In this document: piece after piece, positions 8,957 through 18,508 of the stretch | Position numbering within the stretch: the stretch's first letter is position 1 | How the letters are laid out: each line of letters opens with the position of its first letter | Assembly (NCBI RefSeq): GCF_004331075.1 | Contig: NZ_SJNX01000005.1 | Coordinates: forward strand, 1-64,000 | DNA from: Acinetobacter brisouioides | Lineage (GTDB): Bacteria > Pseudomonadota > Gammaproteobacteria > Pseudomonadales > Moraxellaceae | Direction of reading: 5' to 3' | Length of the DNA: 64,000 nt | Translations under genes and position numbers: made by a program | Notes under the pieces: model-generated | Seen by the model: the letters and a program-made list of their open reading frames with translations, nothing else | Database searches by the model: none | What the model was told of the DNA's origin: nothing

Positions 8957-9417
8957 TGAAAACTCTATGTTGTTGATCGAAACAAGTAGCATACTATTAT
9001 TTTTGTAAAAAATGTTACAGGTTTTGTTACTGCTCCAGCATTGCAATAATGACAAAACAATATTTTATTTTTAAATGCCTAAAAAAACTAATTATTTTTA
9101 AAGAACAATAAAAATCAAATGTTTATTTTTTAACTAAGTACTTTTTTAATTTTTTTAAAAAATAATCAATAAAAATTAAATGCCAATTTAGTAAAAAACC
9201 ATTTTCAAAAAAAATACCATTTCTTTTGATTAGGTTTTCAACATTTAAACCCTGAGTCAAATCTTCACCTATAATTCGGGCAATTTACAACTTTGGGTAA
9301 AAACAATGTCATGTTCCGCCATTTCAGCGCCAATTTGCAGCAATTAAAATAAATTTCCCTTTACAGACAATGCAAATTGCCTTAATAATTTTTTATCTTC
9401 ATTTAGGTCAATTATTT
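8957..9417. promoter_or_regulatory. Very AT-rich divergent promoter region, oprB / AraC-type regulator
   Basis: About 460 bases between two divergent genes. The stretch 9050-9240 is made mostly of A/T runs, the kind of DNA that is often curved or bound by nucleoid proteins. I see no open frame, RNA gene or clear inverted repeat. Promoters for oprB (leftward) and the regulator (rightward) must lie here. Whether the regulator controls oprB-gcd is unknown. Confidence 0.45.
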
Positions 9418-10458
9418 GTGAATATCAAAGCGATTGAAGGAATCAATGTCAGCCGCGACACGATTAGTATCCATTTCGTGAATGCAGCTTTGACTGGTGT
9501 GAAAAGACTGGGCATGGATGTCGAAACTCTCCTTTCACATGTCGGCATCGAAGCTGAATTACTCAAACAACCTAAAGCTCGTGTTTCACCTGAACAATAC
9601 ACGCGTTTTATTCAAATGCTGTGGATGGTGACCCAAGACGAACACGCAGGTTTTTCTACAGAACCACGTCGTTTAGGTACATTTGCCATGATGTGCCAAC
9701 TTATCATTCATGCCAAAACCTTAGGCCAAGCGCTTGAATTATCAGAACAGTTTTATCGTTTATTTCGTGATGACTGGTTTATTGCGATTGAGCGCGATAA
9801 ACACGAAGCACGTCTAGTCCCGCTAATTCCAAGAGAGCTCGACCCAGACCACTTCATGACTGAAAGCATGCTGATGATTTGGCATGGTTTGGCATCTTGG
9901 CTAATTGACCGTCGCATTTCGTTGGAACGGGTGAATTTCGAATACCCGCGCCCAGAACAAGCGGATGAATATGATGCGTTATTCTTTGCACCACTGATGC
10001 AGTTTGATGCTCCTCGGACTGAAATTACTTTTGCTGCAGATTATCTCGATTTACCGATTCGTCAAAATGAAGAAACGTTGGAAGAATTCTTAAAAGTTGC
10101 ACCTGCACAGCTTTTAGTGAAATTTAAAAATATTAACTCGTTGACTTCCCGTATTCGTGATGTGCTGAAAAGTCATATTGGCGAAGAAATGCCAACACTG
10201 AATGATGTGGCTTCAATGCTTTACCTTTCTCCGCAAACCTTACGCCGCCGCTTGGCTTCTGAGGGCAAAAGCTATCAGGGTGTTAAAGATGCTTTACGAC
10301 GCGATGCCGCGATTCATTTACTGTTACAACCCAATCTAACCTTGGAAGATGTCGCACAACAAGTCGGTTTCAGTGAAACCAGTACATTCCACCGCGCTTT
10401 CAAAAAATGGACTGGCGTAACCCCAGGTCTATACCGTCAATTACACGGTTCATTATAA
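9418..10458 (+). CDS. AraC-family transcriptional regulator
   Basis: The 346-residue product has an N-terminal ligand-binding domain of the arabinose-binding-like type found in OruR/ArgR-like AraC proteins (about residues 20-210). A C-terminal AraC DNA-binding domain with two helix-turn-helix motifs follows: TLNDVASMLYLSPQTLRRRL and LEDVAQQVGFSETSTFHRAF. I prefer a GTG start at 9418, preceded by AGGT at ten bases, because the family normally begins just before the ISIHFVNAAL segment. An ATG at 9370 would add 16 hydrophobic residues with no ribosome site. The regulated genes are not known; candidates are the divergent oprB-gcd pair or the downstream lipase. It has its own terminator. Confidence 0.85.
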   Translation: MNIKAIEGINVSRDTISIHFVNAALTGVKRLGMDVETLLSHVGIEAELLKQPKARVSPEQYTRFIQMLWMVTQDEHAGFSTEPRRLGTFAMMCQLIIHAKTLGQALELSEQFYRLFRDDWFIAIERDKHEARLVPLIPRELDPDHFMTESMLMIWHGLASWLIDRRISLERVNFEYPRPEQADEYDALFFAPLMQFDAPRTEITFAADYLDLPIRQNEETLEEFLKVAPAQLLVKFKNINSLTSRIRDVLKSHIGEEMPTLNDVASMLYLSPQTLRRRLASEGKSYQGVKDALRRDAAIHLLLQPNLTLEDVAQQVGFSETSTFHRAFKKWTGVTPGLYRQLHGSL

Positions 10459-10469
10459 AATTTTGATTT

Positions 10470-10498
10470 ATCTCAGGTTAAATGCCTGAGATTTTTTT
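10470..10498 (+). terminator. Rho-independent terminator of the AraC-type gene
   Basis: ATCTCAGG, a seven-base loop and CCTGAGAT are followed by a run of seven T. Confidence 0.9.
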
Positions 10499-10594
10499 AG
10501 CTCTCGCAAAATGACTCTGCGTATCACACGACATAAAACCATCAAAATCCAATCTATTGCATAATATCGTTTTGACCAAACAGATCAAAACGAT

Positions 10595-11455
10595 ATGAAT
10601 CATGCTATTCAATCGAGCGCCTTAGTCATCGAAGGTGGCGGAATGCGAGCAGCCTTCAGCACAGGTGTAATGGATGCCTTTCTGACTGAACAATTTAACC
10701 CTTTTCACTTATATGTCGGCGTTTCATCAGGCTCGACCACTTTAGCAAGTTATCTTGCCCAACAAAAAGGACGTAATCTAGACATTTTTTTGGATCAGAC
10801 CTTACGCCCCGAATTTATTCAGTTCAAACGCTTTTTAAAAGGTGGTGACCTGATGGATGTCAAATGGATGTGGGATGTACTGGAACAGGAAAACCCTTTA
10901 GACCTTGCCACATTATTTAAAAATCATCCTGAATTTTATATTGTACTGACACATGCTCACACAGGTCAGGCACATTATCAGCGCGCCCAACCCGAGACAG
11001 TACTGGAAAGTTTAAGGGCTTCGAGTTCCATTCCATTTATTACACGACAACCCATTTGGGTACAACAACAGCCATTTTTTGATGGTGGTGTTGCCGATGC
11101 CCTACCTGTGCAGTGGGCAGCACAACCCCCCCAAATCAATGCCTTGATGGTGATCCGCACCCGACCTCGACACTATGCTAAACAAGGTCAAAAAACGGAT
11201 GCTTTACTTTCTCGTTTCGTGCGGCATCATGGTTTTGCCCAAAGCCTGAAACAACGGGGCACACGTTACAATCAGTCCGTCGAATTTTTACGCAAACCAC
11301 AACCGCTAAAAATTCTGGAGATTAACCCGCCCGAACACAAATACATGGCAAATCGTCTGTGCCAAGACCCGAAACGTCTGCGTTATAGTTATCAGGTTGG
11401 TATTGAAGCAGGTTATCGCGCAATGCAGGACTGGCAACTGCTGCTGCAAAGTTAG
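10595..11455 (+). CDS. Patatin-like phospholipase (YjjU type)
   Basis: A 286-residue patatin-fold hydrolase. The oxyanion loop is EGGGMR (residues 13-18), the nucleophile is S44 in GVSSG and the second dyad member is D163 in FDGG. Proteins of this type are predicted cytosolic acyl-ester hydrolases acting on phospholipid or other lipid esters. There is no signal peptide, so it is not an exported ExoU-like or surface enzyme. The gene stands alone and its last four bases overlap the end of the convergent methyltransferase gene. Confidence 0.85.
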   Translation: MNHAIQSSALVIEGGGMRAAFSTGVMDAFLTEQFNPFHLYVGVSSGSTTLASYLAQQKGRNLDIFLDQTLRPEFIQFKRFLKGGDLMDVKWMWDVLEQENPLDLATLFKNHPEFYIVLTHAHTGQAHYQRAQPETVLESLRASSSIPFITRQPIWVQQQPFFDGGVADALPVQWAAQPPQINALMVIRTRPRHYAKQGQKTDALLSRFVRHHGFAQSLKQRGTRYNQSVEFLRKPQPLKILEINPPEHKYMANRLCQDPKRLRYSYQVGIEAGYRAMQDWQLLLQS

Positions 11456-12666
11456 CAGCGACAACCTGCCCGATCCTGATCGACCGATTCATTTTCAAGT
11501 AATCTTTGCAAGCTATGCTGCCCAATCCCATACATTTGCTTCAAAGCTTCAATCTGCGCCATGATTTTGCTATCAGGTTCAGTAACCTGTTGACGTCGCA
11601 CAGCCAAAATCATTTTATTTTTACTGGTATGTTCTAAAGACACAAACTCAAATACCTTTGTTTCATAACCATAGGCTTCAAGCAATAATGCCCGAATGGT
11701 ATCGGTGAGCATTTCCGCCTGCTGTGCCTGATGAATACCATAATGCAACATTGGTTTCAGCACTTCAGGGCTTTTCAGTTGCGGGCGCAACTCTTTATGG
11801 CAGCACGGCGCACACATGATCACCGAAGCGTTCAGACGAATGCCGCAGTGAATGGCAAAATCCGTGGCAATATCACAAGCATGCAATGCAATCATCACAT
11901 CTAAATGCTCAGGTTGATAACTGCGGACATCACCCTGAAAAAATTCCAGTTGGCTAAATTGATTTTTATCTGCAACTTTTTGACAAAACTCGACCAAGTT
12001 ATCGCGCAGTTCCACGCCTGTAATTTTGGGTTGTAAACCTTGCTGCTGCAAATAATCATACATGGCAAAGGTCAGATAACCTTTCCCCGAACCAAAATCC
12101 ACCACATGCAATGCCCGATCTTCTGGGGTAATCTGCTCAATCGCATTGGAAAAAATTTCAATAAACTTATTAATTTGCTTCCACTTTCTTGCCATACTTG
12201 GCACAAGTTGGGCTTTATGATCAGTAATCCCCAAATCTTGCAGATAAGCCTGTTCCTGCAAAATATAACGTTGTTTCTCACGATTATGCGCTTGCTGGGT
12301 CATTATAGTATTTTGCTTTTGGCTACGCGTCAGGATTACCTTTTTCTTGGTACGTTTGAGCTGTAATTCTTCACCCTCAACAAACAGGTTGGCTTGCTTA
12401 CAGTCGGCAAGCAATTCGGAGATGCAATTATAAGCCTCGGTAAAATCATAATTTTTAGTAACGTCTTGGGTTTTATATTGATAAACCGCACAGAGTTTAG
12501 GCTGCTGTTGAATTTCGATGATGCGAAAACTAACCTTCTCAAGCTCCGCAATCTCACCTTGGTACTGACTCAATACTAAACGCTGAAAATGATGATCGGT
12601 TAAAGCCGCCTGCAACTGGGTAAGCCATTGTTGTTCCTGTTCAGAACGCTGAGTCAGTGTGGACAT
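11452..12666 (-). CDS. SAM-dependent methyltransferase, METTL25/RRNAD1-like (Methyltransf_32)
   Basis: The 404-residue product has a long N-terminal region (about 1-165) followed by a Rossmann methyltransferase domain. SAM motif I is VVDFGSGKGYLTFA and a later acidic motif is GVELRDNL. The segment CAPCCHKELRPQL is characteristic of the Methyltransf_32 family, related to eukaryotic METTL25 and RRNAD1. The substrate is not known from sequence. The ATG at 12666 is preferred to a GTG six bases upstream because AGG lies eight bases before it. Its 3' end overlaps the patatin gene by four bases in convergent orientation, with no room for a separate terminator. The C-terminus carries an extra Cys-Arg-Cys. 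Confidence 0.8.
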   Translation of the reverse strand: MSTLTQRSEQEQQWLTQLQAALTDHHFQRLVLSQYQGEIAELEKVSFRIIEIQQQPKLCAVYQYKTQDVTKNYDFTEAYNCISELLADCKQANLFVEGEELQLKRTKKKVILTRSQKQNTIMTQQAHNREKQRYILQEQAYLQDLGITDHKAQLVPSMARKWKQINKFIEIFSNAIEQITPEDRALHVVDFGSGKGYLTFAMYDYLQQQGLQPKITGVELRDNLVEFCQKVADKNQFSQLEFFQGDVRSYQPEHLDVMIALHACDIATDFAIHCGIRLNASVIMCAPCCHKELRPQLKSPEVLKPMLHYGIHQAQQAEMLTDTIRALLLEAYGYETKVFEFVSLEHTSKNKMILAVRRQQVTEPDSKIMAQIEALKQMYGIGQHSLQRLLENESVDQDRAGCRC

Positions 12667-12772
12667 AATCACAACCTAAAGAAATTTACAAATCCATTCT
12701 AATTGTTCTTACCTTAAATGCAAAACTGAATTAATATACAAGTGTATTTTTAATCAGGTTATTATTAAAATA

Positions 12773-13411
12773 ATGTCAAATGTCACCAATTACGACTCCT
12801 CAGAAGAGCATTTCAATGTCTTAACTCATGGAATTGGTGCAGTGATTGCTCTCATCGCCAGTGTATTATTACTGTATAAAAGCGCTTTTCTCAGTATGGA
12901 TAAATGGTTCAGTTTATGGATTTATGCATTCAGTCTGATTTTAATGTTGACATGTTCAACGCTGTACCACTGGGCAAAAACCGAAGCTAAACGTCACTGG
13001 TACAAAAAACTGGATCATACCGCGATTTATTATCTCATCGCAGGGACATACACACCTTTTTTATATTTAAGTATTCCAACTGCCAAAGCACACTATTTAC
13101 TGATTGCCTTATGGGGAATTGCGGCCATCGGTACAGTGTTCAAGCTTTGTCTGGCGCACCGTTTCAATAAACTGTCATTGATCGCATATTTACTCATGGG
13201 TTGGTTTGCCGTGTTGATGATGGATGATATGCAGCATTATTTACCACATGGCTGCTTAATGCTGCTCATTACTGGTGGATTGGCGTATACGGTCGGTGCA
13301 TTGTTTTATGCCCTAAAAAAGGTAAGATATACCCATGCAATTTGGCATATTTTTGTACTGATTGGCGCAGGATCACATTTCTTGGCAGTCTATCTATACG
13401 CTTTTTCTTAA
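12773..13411 (+). CDS. trhA: Hemolysin III family / TrhA membrane homeostasis protein
   Basis: A 212-residue, seven-helix inner membrane protein of the HlyIII/PAQR family. Conserved signatures are present in order: STLYHW (about residue 63), LDHTAIYYLIAGTYTP (about 81-96) and a C-terminal HAIWHIFVLIGAGSHF (about 186-201). These supply the His and Asp residues of the PAQR metal site. Bacterial members such as E. coli TrhA influence membrane energetics and lipid composition; haemolysis is a historical label. The ribosome site is weak, with AGG about 15 bases before the ATG. Monocistronic by layout. Confidence 0.85.
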   Translation: MSNVTNYDSSEEHFNVLTHGIGAVIALIASVLLLYKSAFLSMDKWFSLWIYAFSLILMLTCSTLYHWAKTEAKRHWYKKLDHTAIYYLIAGTYTPFLYLSIPTAKAHYLLIALWGIAAIGTVFKLCLAHRFNKLSLIAYLLMGWFAVLMMDDMQHYLPHGCLMLLITGGLAYTVGALFYALKKVRYTHAIWHIFVLIGAGSHFLAVYLYAFS

Positions 13412-13540
13412 CACCCATCTTTTAGTTGTAGTAACCCTGCTTAAAAGTGTGGTGAATTTCGTATTTTTTAAAAAATTAGGTATTTTTTTAAAAAGATTAC
13501 GCTGTTAACCATCCCTGTTTTTTTAAGTAAAGGTTGAATT

Positions 13541-14857
13541 ATGGCATCATCGACATCTACAACAGCAGAAGTGCAGGCTGTACCCATAAACTCAAAAGCG
13601 CATGTATTGTTAGCGAGTTTAGTGGGTACAACCATTGAGTTCTTTGATTTCTATATTTACGCAACCGCCGCGGTGATTATTTTTCCGCACCTTTTCTTCC
13701 CGAGTGGCGATGAAAGCGTTGCCCGCATTCAGTCTCTAGCAACCTTTGCAATTGCCTTTATTGCTCGCCCGATTGGTGCAGCATTATTTGGGCATTTGGG
13801 TGATCGTATCGGGCGTAAAGCCACACTGGTTGCAGCCTTACTCACCATGGGCATATCCACCATCAGCATTGGGTTATTACCCACTTATACACAAATTGGC
13901 GTAGTTGCACCATTGTTACTGGCACTGTGCCGTTTAGGACAAGGCTTAGGGTTAGGTGGTGAATGGAGCGGTGCGGTTTTACTTGCGACTGAAAATGCGC
14001 CTGAAGGCAAACGTGCCTGGTATGGCATGTTCCCTCAACTTGGCGCACCTGTCGGGTTCATTTTAGCAACTGGTTCATTTTTACTACTCAGCGCCTGCAT
14101 GTCGAATGCGGAATTCATGCAATGGGGCTGGCGTATTCCCTTTATTTCTAGTGCTGTTCTCGTGATTGTGGGTTTATATATTCGACTCAAACTACAAGAA
14201 ACGCCTGCTTTCCAGAAGGTATTGGACAAGCAAAAAGAAGTCAACATTCCTGTAAAAGATGTTTTCACCAAACATTTCAAGTCACTTTGCTTAGGTACAA
14301 TTGCTGCAATCTGTACCTTTGTGGTGTTTTATCTCACTACAGTTTTTGCGCTGCAATGGGGAACTACCGAACTAGGTTATACTCGTAATCAGTTCCTTGA
14401 AATCCAGTTGGTTGCGACTCTATGTTTTGCAGGAACAATTCCTCTGTCTGCGGTACTTGCTGAAAAATTTGGACGTAAAACCACGTCTATTTTGGTTTGT
14501 GCAATCGCCGCGGTGTTTGGGATTTTCTTTGCGCCACTTCTTGCTTCTGGCAGTCTGTTTGCTGTGTTTATATTCTTATGTATTGGCTTAAGTATTATGG
14601 GGCTGACCTACGGCCCAATTGGGACAGTGTTGTCTGAACAATTTCCAATTTCAGTACGGTATACAGGCTCAGCCCTCACCTTTAATTTGGCTGGTATTTT
14701 AGGTGCTTCTTTTGCTCCGCTCATTGCCACCGAACTAGCAAAAAATTATGGTTTAGCCACTGTAGGCTATTACTTATCTGCGGCGGCTATCCTCTCTCTA
14801 CTGGCATTTTTATGTATTCGTGAAACCAAAGATCTCAATGTCAACGATCAAGTTTGA
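13541..14857 (+). CDS. MFS transporter, metabolite:H+ symporter (MHS) family
   Basis: The 438-residue, twelve-helix transporter opens with GTTIEFFDFYIYATAA, the hallmark of MHS-family symporters such as ProP, ShiA and KgtP. It contains the MFS loop 2-3 signature GHLGDRIGRKATL and the loop 8-9 counterpart AEKFGRKTT. These proteins import organic acids or osmolytes with protons. The substrate cannot be read from the sequence and no catabolic gene is adjacent. AAGG lies seven bases before the ATG, and a strong bidirectional terminator follows. Confidence 0.85.
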   Translation: MASSTSTTAEVQAVPINSKAHVLLASLVGTTIEFFDFYIYATAAVIIFPHLFFPSGDESVARIQSLATFAIAFIARPIGAALFGHLGDRIGRKATLVAALLTMGISTISIGLLPTYTQIGVVAPLLLALCRLGQGLGLGGEWSGAVLLATENAPEGKRAWYGMFPQLGAPVGFILATGSFLLLSACMSNAEFMQWGWRIPFISSAVLVIVGLYIRLKLQETPAFQKVLDKQKEVNIPVKDVFTKHFKSLCLGTIAAICTFVVFYLTTVFALQWGTTELGYTRNQFLEIQLVATLCFAGTIPLSAVLAEKFGRKTTSILVCAIAAVFGIFFAPLLASGSLFAVFIFLCIGLSIMGLTYGPIGTVLSEQFPISVRYTGSALTFNLAGILGASFAPLIATELAKNYGLATVGYYLSAAAILSLLAFLCIRETKDLNVNDQV

Positions 14858-14871
14858 TACGTTTCAAAATA

Positions 14872-14900
14872 AAAAAACCAGCAAATAATGCTGGTTTTTT
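14872..14900. terminator. Bidirectional rho-independent terminator
   Basis: AAAAAACCAGCA, loop AATAA and TGCTGGTTTTTT form a perfect 12-base-pair hairpin between the convergent MHS transporter and yggT genes. Confidence 0.93.
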
Positions 14901-14914
14901 ATTGTCTATTTTGC

Positions 14915-15481
14915 TTATAGCCCGACAAGCAATACTCTTGCGACTTCACCCATAAGTGCTTCAGCGATATACAATGCTAAAAATGCTAGAATTGGGGATA
15001 AGTCAATCATACCCATATTGGGCAAAATACGGCGAAATGGCGCAAGCAAAGGTTCTGCCAATTCTTGCACAACTTCAATATACGGAGAGTTTGACTGAGT
15101 AAATAATACCACCCACCCCAGTATAATCGTGGCAAAAATCAGATAACGACAAAACGTAATTAAGTCCTGAATCATTGTCACAAAAGTTAAAATAATCAGA
15201 TGAACTGCGCCATGCGGCATAACACCCGACAAATATGCTACACCCATAATTTTTAACAAATAAATTACCACCAACAAAACCAAAGCAGCGAGATTGACCC
15301 GCCCTTTTGCCAATGTCGGAAAAATCGAGCTAAAAATATCTACAATTTTAGTGGCTTTAATGGTAGATAAAACTACAGGGTTATATGGATTTACCATCGC
15401 TAATTGCATTAAGAATCTTAAGAACACCAGCAAAATTGCGACATTCATCAAAATACCAAATAGCGTCGAAGTCATTCCCAT
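14915..15481 (-). CDS. yggT: YggT family integral membrane protein
   Basis: A 188-residue protein built of two similar YggT repeats of hydrophobic helices, with repeated motifs of the type FLRFLMQLAMVNPYNPVV and FCRYLIF...PYIEVVQELAEPLLAPFRRILP. YggT/CCB3-like proteins are inner-membrane proteins with no firmly assigned bacterial function. The gene is very often next to proC, as here: it begins 24 bases after the proC stop and is last in the accA-tilS-proC-yggT series. AGGA lies ten bases before the chosen ATG. Confidence 0.85.
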   Translation of the reverse strand: MGMTSTLFGILMNVAILLVFLRFLMQLAMVNPYNPVVLSTIKATKIVDIFSSIFPTLAKGRVNLAALVLLVVIYLLKIMGVAYLSGVMPHGAVHLIILTFVTMIQDLITFCRYLIFATIILGWVVLFTQSNSPYIEVVQELAEPLLAPFRRILPNMGMIDLSPILAFLALYIAEALMGEVARVLLVGL

Positions 15482-15505
15482 CGGCTACTTTTCCTACCTT
15501 TCAAT

Positions 15506-16336
15506 TTATTTGATACTGTCACTTAATTCTTGAGCCAATTCCTGACTACGTTTTTGAGCAGCAGCCAATGCTGTCTGTATACTTTGTGAAACCTGTGCAC
15601 GATCAAACACTTCAAGAGCAGCTTGGGTTGTACCATTTGGTGATGTCACATTTTTACGCAGTTCAGCAGGTGTCTTATCACTGCTAATCGCCATTTGTGC
15701 AGCACCCAAAGCAGTTTGCAAAGTCAACGCAGCAGCGACTTTTTCATCTAGCCCCATATTCTTGCCAGCGCGAATCATACTTTCCATCAAATAGAAAAAA
15801 TATGCAGGCCCTGAGCCAGATACTGCGGTCACAGCATCAATTTGTGCTTCAGTATTTACCCAAAGCCCTAGTCCTGTTGCTGCTAAAATTTTACCTGTCA
15901 AATTACGATCTTCTTGACTCACCGAAGCATCAGCATACATGCCATGCGCACCTGTTTGTACCAGTGCCGGAGTATTTGGCATGACTCGCACAATACGCTG
16001 CGTTCCAGTCAAAGCTGCAATGATCTCAATCGTTACGCCTGCAACAATAGAAATAATTAACTTACCTTCAAACAAACCCTGCAATGGTTTTAAAACATCG
16101 ACTAAAACCTGTGGTTTCACTGCCAGTACGACCACATCTGCATTTTCAATTGCTTTAGCATTATCAGTAAATACTGCAATATTTTTTTCTTGCAAAATTG
16201 AACGAATTTGCTCAACTGGATCTGCAACTTGGATCTGATTTTCAGAAAGACCACGTGAAATTAACCCGCCAATTAAGGCTTGAGCCATATTTCCGCCACC
16301 GATAAAACTGATATTGCAATTTAAAGCGCTGTTCAT
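15506..16336 (-). CDS. proC: Pyrroline-5-carboxylate reductase
   Basis: This enzyme reduces 1-pyrroline-5-carboxylate to proline with NAD(P)H in the cytosol, the last step of proline synthesis. The 276-residue product opens with the Rossmann motif SFIGGGNMAQALIGGL. It contains VRVMPNTPALV and the C-terminal family signature TAVSGSGPAYFFYLMESM with DKTPAELRKNVTSPNGTT. I chose the ATG at 16336 because GAG lies about seven bases before it; in-frame ATG at 16342 and TTG at 16351 are possible. It lies 23 bases downstream of tilS and upstream of yggT. Confidence 0.93.
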   Translation of the reverse strand: MNSALNCNISFIGGGNMAQALIGGLISRGLSENQIQVADPVEQIRSILQEKNIAVFTDNAKAIENADVVVLAVKPQVLVDVLKPLQGLFEGKLIISIVAGVTIEIIAALTGTQRIVRVMPNTPALVQTGAHGMYADASVSQEDRNLTGKILAATGLGLWVNTEAQIDAVTAVSGSGPAYFFYLMESMIRAGKNMGLDEKVAAALTLQTALGAAQMAISSDKTPAELRKNVTSPNGTTQAALEVFDRAQVSQSIQTALAAAQKRSQELAQELSDSIK

Positions 16337-16359
16337 GCTCATACTCGACAATGTTTTTA

Positions 16360-17712
16360 TTACTCATGAATAAGTTTCGGTTGCCACCCGCCATACTGAC
16401 AGTAGCAAGACTGTGCAAGCCAAAACCCTTGAGGGGTAAAGACTCCTAGAATAACATCATCTTTTGCTAAAATTTGCACCCGATGACGTAACCAAGGAAA
16501 AATTTGTGCATCCTGCAAGGCTTTTTTCAGTGGCCATGCACCCACTCGGCCATACAAATGAACCTTTTCCCCTCCTACACGGGGATACAGCATAAGCGGA
16601 TTATCTAATAATTCAGGCGATAAACCATACTCCAACTCAGCACAGCCATACTCACCTGAGAGCAGTGTAATGGGCTGTTGCTTTGTCCAGCGAATTGGTT
16701 GCTGTGCTGGAATCACATCTGTCTGTTTACATAAATACTGCTGTGCCTTTAAACGGTACACCATCGTTTGAAACCGCACATAGTAATATGGCTTTATAAA
16801 CAGACAGGCTTGCGCATCGGCTCTCGACTGAATCACTTCTTGCTGTAAACGCAGCACAGCATCTAAACTCGGGCGATAAGTCAGTTCACCTTTCATCCAT
16901 ACGGACAGCAATTGTCGTTGCCGTGCAGGCGTCAATTGTTGCAAAGCATCCAGCTTTAAATGTGTATGATCTCCACATTGCTGCCAGTCTTGCCGTACAA
17001 CCTCTTGTAAAATATCATCTGCGTCCTGCATGAGCTGCGCATTACGAGCCAAAGCCGATTGCATTTTCGGAAAACGCTGTTGCAACATACCCCATAATTG
17101 AGTACGACACCATGCCCGATCGTAATGCGGATCGGCATTGGTGGGATCATCAATATAAGGAAGTTGTAGCTGGCTGACCCACTGTACAATCTGTTCACGG
17201 GAAATATCCAGTAAAGGCCGCCAAATAGTAAAATCTTCACGCACATCCACAGCACACATGGCTGCTAGACCGCCCACACCCGCTCCTGACAATAACCGCA
17301 AAAGCACTGTTTCTGCCTGATCTTGCTGATGATGTGCCAGAACCAATACTTCATCCGTCTGCTTATGCTGCAAAAAGGCAGCATAACGGGCATGACGTGC
17401 TTGCTGTTCAAGGTTACCAGAAGCAACTTCGACAGCCTGAACAAGACAAGGAATATGAAACTTATGACAGAAATCTTCGACCATTACACCCCAAGTTTTA
17501 CTCGGTGCTTGTAATTGATGATCAATATAAATGGCGCGGACACGCTGAGGAAAAAGTGAGTGCATCAAATATAGCAACAGCATGGAATCCATGCCGCCGC
17601 TACATCCAATTAGAAAGCTCTGCTGAGAAAAATACTGGTCAGCATCACTTAAGATGCTAGACCTAAGTTGCTGCTTCCAAATTTCATTAAACGTTGATAA
17701 CGTGCTTCGCAT
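16360..17712 (-). CDS. tilS: tRNA(Ile)-lysidine synthase
   Basis: TilS attaches lysine to the wobble cytidine of the CAU anticodon of a minor isoleucine tRNA, which lets it read AUA; it is essential. The 450-residue product has the PP-loop ATP-pyrophosphatase motif [13 protein letters not shown] (about residues 36-48), a second conserved stretch [11 protein letters not shown], and the C-terminal domains of the long TilS form. Its start lies inside the accA gene, giving a 64-base overlap in another frame. No later ATG precedes the PP-loop, so the overlap seems real. It forms an accA-tilS-proC-yggT series. Confidence 0.9.
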   Translation of the reverse strand: MRSTLSTFNEIWKQQLRSSILSDADQYFSQQSFLIGCSGGMDSMLLLYLMHSLFPQRVRAIYIDHQLQAPSKTWGVMVEDFCHKFHIPCLVQAVEVASGNLEQQARHARYAAFLQHKQTDEVLVLAHHQQDQAETVLLRLLSGAGVGGLAAMCAVDVREDFTIWRPLLDISREQIVQWVSQLQLPYIDDPTNADPHYDRAWCRTQLWGMLQQRFPKMQSALARNAQLMQDADDILQEVVRQDWQQCGDHTHLKLDALQQLTPARQRQLLSVWMKGELTYRPSLDAVLRLQQEVIQSRADAQACLFIKPYYYVRFQTMVYRLKAQQYLCKQTDVIPAQQPIRWTKQQPITLLSGEYGCAELEYGLSPELLDNPLMLYPRVGGEKVHLYGRVGAWPLKKALQDAQIFPWLRHRVQILAKDDVILGVFTPQGFWLAQSCYCQYGGWQPKLIHE

Positions 17713-18473
17713 CGTGCTTCAGCATCCATCGGTTGTAATTCTGCCAAGGCCTGAGTGAGCACTTCACGTAAGTTTTCCATGACTTGGTCAGGATTTAAAT
17801 GCGCACCTTCACCTTCATCAACAATGTGTTCCACAATGCCAATTTTTTGCAATTTGTCAGCAGTCAATGCCAACGCTTCACTAGCTTGTTCAGCTTTCTC
17901 GGCAGTTTTCCACAAAATAGATGCACACCCTTCAGGTGAAATCACTGAATAAATACTATGTGACAACATAATCACACGGTCAGCAACACCAATTCCCAAA
18001 GCACCACCTGAACCACCTTCACCAAGCACAGTCGCAATCACTGGCACTTTTAGGCGAGAAAGCTGGGCAAGGCTCGTTGCAATCGCTTCTGCTTGACCAC
18101 GTTCTTCTGCACCAACACCAGGATAAGCACCCATGGTGTCGATAAAGGTAAATACAGGCAAGTTAAAACGCTCAGCGAGGTCAAGTAAACGCTGTGATTT
18201 ACGATAGCCTTCTGGGTTACACATACCAAAATTGTGTTTTAAACGCTCGCGAGTGGTACGACCACGATGCTGACCAACCACCATAACAGGCTGACCATTA
18301 AAACGCGCTAAACCACCAATCATTGCACCATCGTCACCGAAAACGCGGTCACCGTGCAAGGTATCAAACTCATCAAATAATTCACTTGCATAGTCTAAAA
18401 ACTGCGGGCGGTCAGGATGACGTGCGATTTGTACAGTTTTCCATGCTTTAGATTGAGCAGATTTATTTTTCAT
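17649..18473 (-). CDS. accA: Acetyl-CoA carboxylase carboxyltransferase subunit alpha
   Basis: AccA pairs with AccD to transfer the carboxyl group from biotin to acetyl-CoA, the committed step of fatty acid synthesis. The 274-residue product shows typical blocks: [55 protein letters not shown] and [20 protein letters not shown]. It is about 45 residues shorter at the N-terminus than the E. coli protein (319); I believe this short form is normal for Acinetobacter. Its 3' end overlaps tilS by 64 bases. Confidence 0.93.
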   Translation of the reverse strand: MKNKSAQSKAWKTVQIARHPDRPQFLDYASELFDEFDTLHGDRVFGDDGAMIGGLARFNGQPVMVVGQHRGRTTRERLKHNFGMCNPEGYRKSQRLLDLAERFNLPVFTFIDTMGAYPGVGAEERGQAEAIATSLAQLSRLKVPVIATVLGEGGSGGALGIGVADRVIMLSHSIYSVISPEGCASILWKTAEKAEQASEALALTADKLQKIGIVEHIVDEGEGAHLNPDQVMENLREVLTQALAELQPMDAEARCEARYQRLMKFGSSNLGLAS

Positions 18474-18508
18474 AGGTCGAATATTATCCTTAAATTAACC
18501 GAATCGAG

